Below are positions 43,313-50,482 of a DNA stretch of 50,482 bases, piece after piece. Position 1 is the first letter of the stretch; each line of letters opens with the position of its first letter. This stretch comes from an uncultured Anaerolineaceae bacterium (lineage in GTDB: Bacteria > Chloroflexota > Anaerolineae > Promineifilales > Promineifilaceae). Under the pieces are notes generated by a model that saw only the letters and a list, made by a program, of their open reading frames with translations, did no database searches and was not told the origin of the DNA. Location: assembly GCA_937967805.1 (NCBI GenBank), contig CALBTC010000283.1, positions 1 to 50,482 on the forward strand, given 5' to 3'. The position numbers were made by a program, and so were the translations under genes.

Positions 43313-44296
43313 ATGAACACCGTCATCGCCATTTTCCTGATGGCCCTTTCGATTACAGCCCTGAGCATTCCCTGGGTACGCCGGTTGGCCATTCGCATGG
43401 GCTTTGTTGACAGCCCGGCGCAGCGCAAGCTGCACAGCACACCGATGCCGCTGATGGGCGGCGTGGCCATCTTTGGCGGGGCAGTGCTGGCCGTTATCGC
43501 CTTTGTGCCGGAGTTTCCCAACACGGTGGCGGGCGTTTTGCTGGCGCTCACAGTGGTGGCCTTCATTGGCCTGCTGGACGATCGCTTTGAGCTGCCGGCC
43601 TGGACCAAGCTTGCGGCCCAGTTTGTGGGGTTCCTCATCCTGGCCTTTTTCGATATTCACGTCAAGCTGCCGCTGCCGGAGATTGTCAATTACGCCATCA
43701 CTTTTGTCTGGCTGGCGGGCATCAGCAATGCCATCAACTTTTTAGACAACATGGATGGCCTGAGCGCCGGGGTGAGCGGCGTGGCGGCGGCGTTTATCAT
43801 GCTGTTAGGATTGCAAAACGATCAATTTTTGGTGGCGGGGCTGGCTGCGGCCGTTTTGGGGGCCACCATCGGTTTTTTGCGCTTCAACTTTAAGCCGGCC
43901 CAGATTTTTATGGGAGATGCCGGGGCGCTTTTCTTAGGCTTTTTGCTGGCGCTGCTGGGGTTGCAGCTTCGTTTTCCAGCCAACAGCAGCTTTGTCACCT
44001 GGATGGTGCCGGTCTTTATTTTAGGCCTGCCCATTTTTGACACCACGCTGGTGGTCGTCTCCCGGCTGCGGCGCGGCGTGAGCCCCAACACGGCAGGCAA
44101 GGACCATCTGAGCCATCGCCTGGTGCAGCGCGGCTTTAGCCAGCGCGAAGCGGTGCTGCTGCTCTATTTGCTCACCGGCGCGGGTGGCATGATCGGCGTC
44201 TTTATCACCGAAGCCAGCATTCTGGAAGGGTATCTGATTTTTGCCACCGTGCTGCTGCTCGGCGGCGTGGCCATCTGGCAGCTAGATAAGCAGTGA
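43313..44296 (+). CDS. WecA/TagO-like undecaprenyl-phosphate sugar-phosphate transferase
   Basis: A 327-residue polytopic membrane enzyme of the MraY/WecA/TagO family that starts a lipid-linked glycan by adding sugar-1-phosphate to undecaprenyl phosphate. About ten transmembrane helices. Motifs: RKLHSTPMPLMGG, GLLDDRFELP (Asp-Asp), the NAINFLDNMDGLSAG block, IFMGDAGALFLGF, and GKDHLSHRLV, the WecA-type HxxHR-like loop. MraY is less likely because its peptide-binding signature is absent. Placed directly after the O-antigen-ligase-like fusion gene, it probably serves the same surface polymer. ACGGCCGT is absent, although GCGGCCGT occurs. Confidence 0.9.
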   Translation: MNTVIAIFLMALSITALSIPWVRRLAIRMGFVDSPAQRKLHSTPMPLMGGVAIFGGAVLAVIAFVPEFPNTVAGVLLALTVVAFIGLLDDRFELPAWTKLAAQFVGFLILAFFDIHVKLPLPEIVNYAITFVWLAGISNAINFLDNMDGLSAGVSGVAAAFIMLLGLQNDQFLVAGLAAAVLGATIGFLRFNFKPAQIFMGDAGALFLGFLLALLGLQLRFPANSSFVTWMVPVFILGLPIFDTTLVVVSRLRRGVSPNTAGKDHLSHRLVQRGFSQREAVLLLYLLTGAGGMIGVFITEASILEGYLIFATVLLLGGVAIWQLDKQ

Positions 44297-44297
44297 A

Positions 44298-44372
44298 ACG
44301 TGAAACCCTTCGGCAGCCTCAGGGCAGGCAGTGATGCGTGAGATGCATCATGTTGCACGCTTCACGTCTCCC
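44298..44372 (+). repeat. word repeat of the CGTGAAACG type
   Basis: GTGAAACGTGAAAC at the left and TGCACGCTTCACGTC at the right, with GATGCGTGAGATGCATC between, giving several overlapping dyads. The same words recur before the MiaB-type gene at 48065-48102. The gap 44297-44513 has no gene. Confidence 0.55.
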
Positions 44373-44513
44373 TTTTCTTTAACTTTTCCTGTGAATCCTC
44401 TTCGATAGTTGTGTAAACGTGGCACTTCCGTCAGGTCGGTTTCATACTTGGGTGGTATGGTAACCGAGTACGATTCTTATTCGTTTTAGCCAGCACGTGT
44501 GAAGGGGATTCTT

Positions 44514-47126
44514 ATGTCGTTTGATTGGCAAACTGAAGAAGATGGTGAGTGGGAAGAGCAGACGTGGCAAGATAAGCCGGCAACGGCCGTTCCTCCCCAA
44601 TTCCCCTGGCGCACAATTTTAACCATCGTCATCCTGCTCTCTGTGGTGAGCGTGGTGGTTTACCGGCAGGTGACCCAACGCCTGGACGACGCAACTGCGG
44701 CCGTGGAGTCTGATATTTTTGCCTCTCACAACGTGCTGAGCCGGGCCGCCGCCAACCGGGATGCCGAGCTGGGCAAAGCGGTGCTTTCGGGCCGCGATAT
44801 GGGCTGGAGCCAGGTGCAAACCGACTTAATCGCCGAGGGCCTCTTTTACGAAAATCCAGTTTTTGGCCTGGCGCTGGGGCAAGCCGATACAGCCTACGAA
44901 CCGCTCTTTCGCGAAGATGACCGATTTATCGACCTTCAGCTTGACCCGGATTTAAATGGGGCTACGTTGAGCTACGCCCGCGACTTTCTGGCTTTTACCG
45001 GAGATGGTCTGGAGACGGTGACGTTGCAGCAAACGGCCGTTTACCGCCGGGGTGAAACGCGCTGGCTGCTTTCACCACCTTTGCAGGATTTTTGGGGCGA
45101 ATGGCAGACCAATGAGCAAAACAATGTGACTTTCGTCTACCCGGAGCGGGATGAAGAAATCATGGCGCAGCTTACCAGTGACCTGAGCGATTTGCTGGCT
45201 GAGGCGTGTGCTGCCCTGCCGGAGATCAACTGCTCCGCTGATATCCACATTCGCTTCGACACCGACCCGGAAAGCCTGCTGGAAGCGGCCGATCCGGCCA
45301 ACCTGTACCGGGCCAACCTGCGCCTGAACTTGCCCACGCCTACCCTGGTAGGATTGCCGATTAACAGAAACGGCCGTGAGGCGCTGCTTTATGCCTACGG
45401 GTCCAAGGTCGTTGCGGCACTCATTGGCCAGGCGCTGGGATATGAATGCTGCGACCGTGCCCCCATGTTCCAGGCTTTAATGATCTACCAACTGAGCGAA
45501 ATGGGGCTGGCCTATTGGCCCGTTACCCAGCAAATGCAGCGTGATCTGGCCAACACAGGGGTACATACCGAGCTGTTGTTTCCCTATTGGAACAGTGAAG
45601 CATTCTCTTCCCTCAACGATGACGGGCGCTGGCAGCTCTTTGGTTTTATCGACTTTTTACTGAAGCAATATGTACCCCGCACGACGACTGTAGAGCTGAT
45701 GGCCCAGATAATTGACGCGCGCGTGTATCAATCGTGGCTGGTAAGTCTGGCCGATGAACGGGAATTCAACTCATTTGACCAGGTTAACGCCATTTCACGG
45801 GATTGGTGGTTTTATGCGCTGACGCAGGGGGAGGCAACGGCCGTTTCGCGCCAGCCTGTCTCCCTCCCGGCACAGGATTTACAGGTTGGCTGCTTCGACG
45901 GCACGCCGTGGGAGGCGGGCGCGCAAACCCTTCTCTACCGCTACAAATTAGACAGCGATACCTGGGAGCAGGAATATGAATATGCTGGCCTGGCATTTTT
46001 TAATCCGCTGCCGCAAGACAATGGCGTCGTTTTGCAGCTCATTGAAGTGTCTGAAGAACAATATTGGCAGACGCTTTTATGGCAGAACGACCGCAGCGTT
46101 GAACTCATGAACGCGCCCGACATTTACTCTATTTCATTGGGGCAGATGGACCCTAACGGCCGTTTCCTGCTTTCCTACTTTGGCACTGAAGAGTTTGAAG
46201 CGGAGCCCAGCCCCCAGCTTATAGACATGGAAAGCTGCCTGGCGGGTACCTGTGACAGCACATCCATTTCCCAAACGCCGCACTGGTCGCCCGATGGCCG
46301 GCGGATGCTGCTGTCTGATATGCACCTGTTCGAAAGCTCGCAGTACACGGTAGACGGCCGTATCATCACCCTGAATCCCGGCGGTACCAACCAGGTGTCC
46401 ACCCTCTGGCTGCGTGATGCCCAGGCCGATCCGGCCGAAGCGGTGGCGGTGGGCGAAGGTAGCTCGCCATTTTGGATCAACAACGAGCAGTTTGGCTACA
46501 TCCGTAATGTGCCCGATGCTACCCGCCCCGTGCAGCAAGAGCTGGTTGTTGCCTCGGTAGAGAATTTGGAACCGGAGCCTGTGGTGACAACGGCCGTTCT
46601 CTCTGAAGCGTTCCCCGAAAGAACCGGCAGCAATCCGTTGATCATGCAGTATGCCATGGCCCATCCCGGCGACGAGAATTTGCTGGTGCTTATGGCTGCT
46701 ACCCAGCCCCGTGATGGCTATCTTTTCCAAATTAACCGCCAGACGCAAGAGATAATGCCTCTTTTCCCGGTTGATTTGTCCCGCGGTGAACATTCGCTGG
46801 GCTTCTCGCCAGACGGCCGTTTCCTGGCCGCTACCGGCACGATTCAGCAGCAGACTACCGGCCGGGTCGATTCAAGCGACACCTTTGGCGCCCTTCACGT
46901 TTACGATTTGGAAAGAGGCGAACTGCAAACGATTCTCATCAACAGCGACATCTTCTTCCCCTCTTTCACCTTTGACTGGTCGATGGACGGCAACTGGCTG
47001 GCATTTACCCGTGACAACAACGTCATTGGTCTGCTCGCACCTGCTTATGATTTCCAGCAGATGATTATTCATGAACAAGGCAACTGCACTTCGCTCGCCT
47101 GGGTTAATCCATTGCCTGCCGACTGA
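44514..47126 (+). CDS. membrane-anchored protein with propeller-like C-terminus
   Basis: An 870-residue protein with an acidic cytoplasmic N-terminus (about 1-30), one transmembrane helix at about 34-54 (ILTIVILLSVVSVVVY) and a large outer part. The middle (about 60-450) is unrecognised, with possible peptidase-like helical character but no clear metal motif. The C-terminal region from about 530 repeats TolB/WD-like blade motifs (WSPDGRRMLLSD, FSPDGRFLAATG, WSMDGNWLAFTRD). I chose ATG 44514, with AAGGGG upstream, over an in-frame ATG 15 bases earlier. It is dense in ACGGCCGT (eight copies). Probably part of the surface-glycan neighbourhood; function unknown. Confidence 0.72.
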   Translation: MSFDWQTEEDGEWEEQTWQDKPATAVPPQFPWRTILTIVILLSVVSVVVYRQVTQRLDDATAAVESDIFASHNVLSRAAANRDAELGKAVLSGRDMGWSQVQTDLIAEGLFYENPVFGLALGQADTAYEPLFREDDRFIDLQLDPDLNGATLSYARDFLAFTGDGLETVTLQQTAVYRRGETRWLLSPPLQDFWGEWQTNEQNNVTFVYPERDEEIMAQLTSDLSDLLAEACAALPEINCSADIHIRFDTDPESLLEAADPANLYRANLRLNLPTPTLVGLPINRNGREALLYAYGSKVVAALIGQALGYECCDRAPMFQALMIYQLSEMGLAYWPVTQQMQRDLANTGVHTELLFPYWNSEAFSSLNDDGRWQLFGFIDFLLKQYVPRTTTVELMAQIIDARVYQSWLVSLADEREFNSFDQVNAISRDWWFYALTQGEATAVSRQPVSLPAQDLQVGCFDGTPWEAGAQTLLYRYKLDSDTWEQEYEYAGLAFFNPLPQDNGVVLQLIEVSEEQYWQTLLWQNDRSVELMNAPDIYSISLGQMDPNGRFLLSYFGTEEFEAEPSPQLIDMESCLAGTCDSTSISQTPHWSPDGRRMLLSDMHLFESSQYTVDGRIITLNPGGTNQVSTLWLRDAQADPAEAVAVGEGSSPFWINNEQFGYIRNVPDATRPVQQELVVASVENLEPEPVVTTAVLSEAFPERTGSNPLIMQYAMAHPGDENLLVLMAATQPRDGYLFQINRQTQEIMPLFPVDLSRGEHSLGFSPDGRFLAATGTIQQQTTGRVDSSDTFGALHVYDLERGELQTILINSDIFFPSFTFDWSMDGNWLAFTRDNNVIGLLAPAYDFQQMIIHEQGNCTSLAWVNPLPAD

Positions 47127-47136
47127 GTCAAGTTGC

Positions 47137-47195
47137 AGATTGGTCCAATCTACATTAAAAGAGTCTGGGGCTTGACACCAAGATTGGTCCAATCT
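47137..47195. repeat. two copies of palindrome AGATTGGTCCAATCT
   Basis: Identical copies at 47137-47151 and 47181-47195, in the same orientation by symmetry, 29 bases apart. They lie between the propeller-protein stop and the methyltransferase start. A related dyad is at 35607-35660, and GATTGGTCCA occurs within the murJ/GT4 palindrome. Confidence 0.8.
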
Positions 47196-47245
47196 TACCA
47201 GTATTATTCCAGGGGAAATTCAACAAGTAGGATATAATTGTGGCG

Positions 47246-48040
47246 ATGAGTAAACAACAGGTTCAGCAACAATTTGGAGCCAACGCCGCCGCTTACGCCA
47301 CCAGCCCGGTTCATGCCAAGGGTTACAGCCTGAAGCGATTGGTCGAACTGACACAGCCACAGCCTGATTGGCACGTTTTGGACGTGGCTACTGCTGCCGG
47401 ACATACCGCCTTTGCTTTTGCACCCCATGTGGCCAACGTTACCGCTACCGACCTGACCCCACAGATGCTCACCGTAGCGGCTGATCTGGCTGCCGAGAAA
47501 GGCGTCACCAACGTACGCTTTGAGCAGGCCGATGCCGAAGAATTGCCATATGAGGCCAAGACGTTTGATTTGGTCACTTGCCGCATTGCGCCGCATCATT
47601 TTCCAGACATTCAGCAGTTCATTGATGGGGCAGCGCGGGTGCTGAAGCCTGGTGGGTTGCTGGCCATAGTGGACAATATTGTGCCCGGCACTCACCTGCG
47701 CGGCAAAAAAGCCCGGCTCGTCAACGAGGCGGGGAAATATGTGAACGCCTTCGAGAAACTGCGCGATCCCAGCCACGGCCGTTGCTGGAGTGTTAACGAA
47801 TGGGAGCATGGTTTTAGGCAGGTGGGCTTTACTGTGCAGCACCAGGAATTATTGTCTAAAGAGATGGAATTTAGCAGCTGGGCCGCCCGGATGCAGGTGT
47901 CGCCGGAAGATACCATACGGCTGAAAGCAATGCTGGTCCAAGCGCCAACGGCCGTTGCAGAGTTCTTGACGCCCCAAATGTGCAACGATAGAATCACCTT
48001 TCGTTTAACTGAATTGATTATTGTAGGCAAACTATCTTGA
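47246..48040 (+). CDS. class I SAM-dependent methyltransferase
   Basis: A 264-residue UbiE/Methyltransf_11-type enzyme. The SAM site is visible as HVLDVATAAGHTAFAFAPHV (motif I, with the usual GxGxG read as ATAAG), then VTATDLTPQML and VRFEQADAEELPYEAKTFDLVTCR, followed by RVLKPGGLLAIVDNI. The substrate is unknown; the family acts mostly on small molecules. I chose ATG 47246; a GTG two codons upstream is also possible. Two ACGGCCGT copies (47775, 47948). It is followed after 90 bases by the MiaB-type gene. Confidence 0.85.
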   Translation: MSKQQVQQQFGANAAAYATSPVHAKGYSLKRLVELTQPQPDWHVLDVATAAGHTAFAFAPHVANVTATDLTPQMLTVAADLAAEKGVTNVRFEQADAEELPYEAKTFDLVTCRIAPHHFPDIQQFIDGAARVLKPGGLLAIVDNIVPGTHLRGKKARLVNEAGKYVNAFEKLRDPSHGRCWSVNEWEHGFRQVGFTVQHQELLSKEMEFSSWAARMQVSPEDTIRLKAMLVQAPTAVAEFLTPQMCNDRITFRLTELIIVGKLS

Positions 48041-48064
48041 AGAAGAGAATAGAGACTAAATGAT

Positions 48065-48102
48065 GCGTGAAACGTGATTTTCTCACGCATCACGTTTCAC
48101 GC
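48065..48102 (+). repeat. inverted repeat of the CGTGAAACG type
   Basis: GCGTGAAACGTGAT (48065-48078) and ATCACGTTTCACGC (48089-48102) are exact complements; the inner GATGCGTGA/TCACGCATC pairing is an alternative fold. It lies 29 bases before the MiaB-type start. Confidence 0.75.
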
Positions 48103-48130
48103 ACTATTCTCCTCTCTGTGGCAAAAAAAT

Positions 48131-49507
48131 ATGAGCAAAAAATACCATTTCTGGATTACAGGCTGTCAAATGAACTACGCCGATGCCCGGCGTGTGGCCA
48201 CCGAGCTGGAAAAGCTGGGCTATACGTCAACCGGCCGTGCCGAGGATGCTGATGTGATCGTGCTGGAAACGTGTACGGTGCGGCAGCAGTCGGAAGATAA
48301 AGCGTATGGCAAATTGCAAAATTTACGGCCGTTAAAAGAAAAAAATCCAGACAAAACCATCGCCGTCATGGGCTGCGTGGTGGGCGTGCGCGGCAATGAA
48401 CACCTGGAGAAACATTTCCCCTTTGTAGACGTGTTCATGGAGCCTGCCACCGACGGCAAACCCCTCATCTCCCTGCTACGCCAGGGCGATGATCTTCAGC
48501 TTGAGCTAACCGAAACGACGCAGCGCCATGCTCTGATGGATGGCGAGGTGATTTTGCCCGCCAACCAGCAGGGTAAGCTTGTTTCTGCGCCCGTTTCCAT
48601 CGTCTATGGCTGTTCCCACGCCTGCACCTTCTGCATCATCCCGCAAAAGCGGGGCATTGAGCGCAGCCGGCCCATTGGCGAGATTGCCGCCGAAGTGCGC
48701 TCTCTCGTAGCTCAGGGCGTGAAGGAAGTGGTCCTGCTGGGCCAGATCGTCGACCGCTATGGTTATGATGTGCCCGACGGACCCGATCTGGCCGACCTGC
48801 TGCGTGTGATCAACGATATCGACGGCTTGCAGCGCATTCGCTTCCTCACCAGCCACCCCAGCTATATGACCGACAAGATTTTGCGCGCCGTGGCCGAGCT
48901 ACCCAAAGTGATGCCTCAAATTGAGGTGCCAATCCAGGCAGGCAACGACGAGGTGCTGGCCAATATGAAGCGCGGCTACACCCAGGCCGAATATCGCGCA
49001 CTGGTGGAACGGATTCACCGGATTGTGCCGGATGCGGCCGTTCACTGTGACATCATCGTCGGTTTTCCCGGCGAAACCGAGGCCCAGTTCCAGGACACCT
49101 ATGACGTGCTGGCCGATCTCAAGCTGGACAAGGTGCATCTGGCTCGCTACAGTCCGCGCCCCGGCACGGTCAGCGCCCGCCGTATGGAAGATGATGTGCC
49201 GGACGCCGAAAAGCGGCGCCGCTTCCACCTGATTGAGGCGCTGCAAAAAGAAGTCTCGCAAGAACGGAACAACCGCTGGCTGGGCGAAGTGGTTGAGGTG
49301 CTGGTGGAAGACAGGCATAAAGGCAACTGGCGTGGCCGTACTCCGCAAAACAAGCTTGTCTTCTTCGACGATCCACGCAAATTAAAAGGTGAACTGGTGC
49401 AGGTCAAAATTGAGCACGCCGGTCCCTGGAGTTTGTCTGGAACGGCCGTGGATGCCCTTTCCCAACAACCGGAGCCAGTTGAGACGATTCCGCTAACTGT
49501 TTTGTAA
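48131..49507 (+). CDS. miaB: MiaB-type tRNA methylthiotransferase
   Basis: A 458-residue radical-SAM methylthiotransferase. MiaB adds a methylthio group to i6A37 in tRNA. The N-terminal domain has the three cluster cysteines Cys12 (GCQMNYAD), Cys48 (LETCTVRQQ) and Cys82 (MGCVVG). The radical-SAM cysteines are Cys161, Cys165 and Cys168 (YGCSHACTFC). A C-terminal TRAM domain ends the protein. The usual LGQNVN segment reads LGQIVDRYGYD, so the exact subfamily (MiaB, MtaB or RimO) is less certain, though TFCIIP and the loop order favour MiaB. ATG 48131 begins the conserved N-terminus; the longer frame from 48074 covers an inverted repeat. Confidence 0.87.
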   Translation: MSKKYHFWITGCQMNYADARRVATELEKLGYTSTGRAEDADVIVLETCTVRQQSEDKAYGKLQNLRPLKEKNPDKTIAVMGCVVGVRGNEHLEKHFPFVDVFMEPATDGKPLISLLRQGDDLQLELTETTQRHALMDGEVILPANQQGKLVSAPVSIVYGCSHACTFCIIPQKRGIERSRPIGEIAAEVRSLVAQGVKEVVLLGQIVDRYGYDVPDGPDLADLLRVINDIDGLQRIRFLTSHPSYMTDKILRAVAELPKVMPQIEVPIQAGNDEVLANMKRGYTQAEYRALVERIHRIVPDAAVHCDIIVGFPGETEAQFQDTYDVLADLKLDKVHLARYSPRPGTVSARRMEDDVPDAEKRRRFHLIEALQKEVSQERNNRWLGEVVEVLVEDRHKGNWRGRTPQNKLVFFDDPRKLKGELVQVKIEHAGPWSLSGTAVDALSQQPEPVETIPLTVL

Positions 49508-49551
49508 TATCCTACACAAATTTAGCCGCGAATAATATATCAATTGATTAA

Positions 49552-49583
49552 AAACGAGGTGAAACGGCCGTTTCACCTCGTTT
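49552..49583. terminator. 32-nt perfect palindrome centred on ACGGCCGT
   Basis: The sequence from 49552 to 49583 equals its own reverse complement, with ACGGCCGT (49564-49571) at its centre. It can form a 14-bp hairpin 45 bases past the MiaB-type stop, followed by only a short T-run, so it may act as a terminator in either direction. Confidence 0.7.
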
Positions 49584-49685
49584 CGTACTTAAATTGTGCT
49601 ATGCTCGTTAATTGATAGCATCGTTTTTTGCTATTGGTTAGCTGGCTGCGGGAAGCGGCCGTTTTGCCCCAAGAAGGAGAATATC

Positions 49686-50482
49686 ATGGGAATTAAAGAG
49701 GATGGAATCCTGGAAGAACTGGATGAACAGCGTCCCCAGACCGCGCCGGGCTTGCTGAGTAACCAGGAAAAAGATTTGCTGATTGAACGGGCTTTCCTGG
49801 GATTGTACCGCTGGTATGTTTCTCGGTCGCAAGCGACACGTAACTGGAACCCCGATCTGGATATCGATTGGCGCCAGCTGCGCACCGACCATTCAGAAAA
49901 GTTAAACCACATCATCGAAGGTTTTTTTGCCGTGGAGCAGTACGTGCCTGATTATGTACTGACGCTGCTCAAGGTGATTCGGCGCAGCCACGGCCGTTCC
50001 CATTTTCACATCCGCTGGGGGTCCGAAGAAGAAAAACATGCCGAGCTGTGGGAAAATGCGCTTCTCTTTTCCCGGTTTCGCACGCCAAAATGGATTGAAG
50101 AGTACAAGCATACCTTGCGTGAGAAAGCGTGGGAGCTGCCCTGGGACAGCCCGCTGCACATGATTTTTTATACCGTCATCCAGGAGCGCGCCACGCAGGT
50201 CAACTACCTTAACACCGGCCTCATCGCCCAGGGCAAAACAGACAACCCCGACTTTGCCCACGATGAGGACCCAGTTTTGGCCCAAGCCTCGCAAATTATC
50301 GCTATTGATGAAGCGGCGCACTACAATTTTTTCCTGGAAGGGGCGCGTCTGTTTCTGTACTATTATCCAGCTCGTTCGCTGGAGGCGCTGCAAGAGGTGA
50401 TTCAATATTTTGCCATGCCTGCCGGCGACCTCATTCCCAACTATGACCGCTTTGCCGAAATTGTGGCCAAAGCAGGCATTTA
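49686..50482 (+). CDS. acyl-[ACP] desaturase-like protein, cut by window end
   Basis: An open frame of 265 codons with no stop before the window ends. It belongs to the soluble di-iron fatty-acid desaturase family (FA_desaturase_2), which places a double bond in acyl-ACP. Di-iron ligands are visible: Glu-Glu-x-x-His at 114-118 (EEEKH), Glu168 (QERATQ) and Asp-Glu-x-x-His at 208-212 (DEAAH), with Glu77-84 region residues (EGFFAVEQY) supplying the first helix. AAGGAG precedes the ATG at 49686. One ACGGCCGT copy (49990). About 20-60 residues are probably missing at the C-terminus. Confidence 0.88.
   Translation, partial: MGIKEDGILEELDEQRPQTAPGLLSNQEKDLLIERAFLGLYRWYVSRSQATRNWNPDLDIDWRQLRTDHSEKLNHIIEGFFAVEQYVPDYVLTLLKVIRRSHGRSHFHIRWGSEEEKHAELWENALLFSRFRTPKWIEEYKHTLREKAWELPWDSPLHMIFYTVIQERATQVNYLNTGLIAQGKTDNPDFAHDEDPVLAQASQIIAIDEAAHYNFFLEGARLFLYYYPARSLEALQEVIQYFAMPAGDLIPNYDRFAEIVAKAGI

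Larger units (their letters stand above)
1798..49997. repeat. dispersed iterated palindrome ACGGCCGT, about 72 copies
   Basis: Copies counted by eye, most followed by T and many preceded by A. First bases of examples: 1798, 2285, 2465, 2660, 7848, 10276, 12971, 15522, 20978, 23383, 26086, 29237, 33188, 34512, 36981, 40387, 45033, 46813, 47948, 49564, 49990. Most lie inside genes on either strand, in all three frames (read as Thr-Ala-Val, Asn-Gly-Arg or Arg-Pro). Near variants GCGGCCGT, ACGGCCGC and TCGGCCGT also occur. Long empty stretches are 4673-6766, 16418-19786, 30006-32347 and 37370-39655. Confidence 0.95.

Noticed and set aside
1..50482. tRNA or rRNA genes
   Set aside because: I scanned the gaps for the T-loop sequence and CCA-type ends and saw no cloverleaf; the only tRNA-related element is the T-box.

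Overview
The window is a gene-dense bacterial chromosome segment, moderately GC-rich by eye, with no tRNA, rRNA, CRISPR array, intact insertion sequence or phage genes. Several features together suggest Chloroflexota (Anaerolineae/Caldilineae-like): a T-box leader, a RicT/PSP1 protein, a divergent IleRS-like synthetase, a DUF3524 glycosyltransferase, a nuoB-nuoCD-nuoI block and O-antigen-ligase/TPR proteins. This is inference; no marker gene fixes the phylum.

The strongest sequence-level signal is an 8-bp palindrome, ACGGCCGT, counted by eye about 72 times (roughly one per 700 bp, where about one in the whole window is expected by chance). It occurs in genes on both strands, in a promoter spacer and at the centre of a 32-nt perfect palindrome. 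It behaves like the cyanobacterial HIP1 word. It is absent from two genes that look transferred: an AT-rich HNH nuclease and a GcvT-like protein.

Layout. 72-1505: MBL-fold hydrolase and a CheY-like receiver (-). 1788-8174 (+): strong promoter, isoleucine-type T-box leader, alaX-like editing hydrolase, a hypothetical, HNH nuclease, and the IleRS-like synthetase. 8194-9179: inverted repeats and a decayed DUF433/DUF5615 toxin-antitoxin locus. 9223-16518 (-): rlmI, then mogA, a PHP-AlbA_2 fusion, a receiver, lon and two small membrane proteins, the last six in one probable operon. 16702-22038 (-): OsmC, a small membrane protein, alpha-glucan phosphorylase, an ATP-grasp protein and a QTMAN-like glycosyltransferase. 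22330-27120 (+): iscX, nuoB, nuoCD, nuoI, mrp, which is the quinone-connecting module of complex I with Fe-S assembly factors; nuoD carries an in-frame TGA near its 3' end. 27309-30211 (+): RicT-like, HD hydrolase, a 31-residue ORF, moeA. 30286-34113 (-): S1 protein, recA with SOS-type sites, murJ. 34195-50482 (+): GT4 glycosyltransferase, phosphoglucomutase, GcvT-like protein, a 1488-residue fusion of an O-antigen-ligase-like membrane protein, TPRs and a cyclophilin, a WecA/TagO-like transferase, an anchored propeller-like protein, a methyltransferase, a MiaB-type enzyme, and an acyl-ACP desaturase cut by the window end.

Functional themes are envelope glycan synthesis (GT4, pgm, polymerase-like fusion, WecA-like, murJ), translation and tRNA quality (T-box, AlaX, IleRS-like, RlmI, MiaB-type, QTMAN-like), complex I with Fe-S assembly, and molybdenum cofactor synthesis (mogA, moeA at separate sites). 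Many intergenic gaps hold short self-complementary word repeats placed just before start codons.
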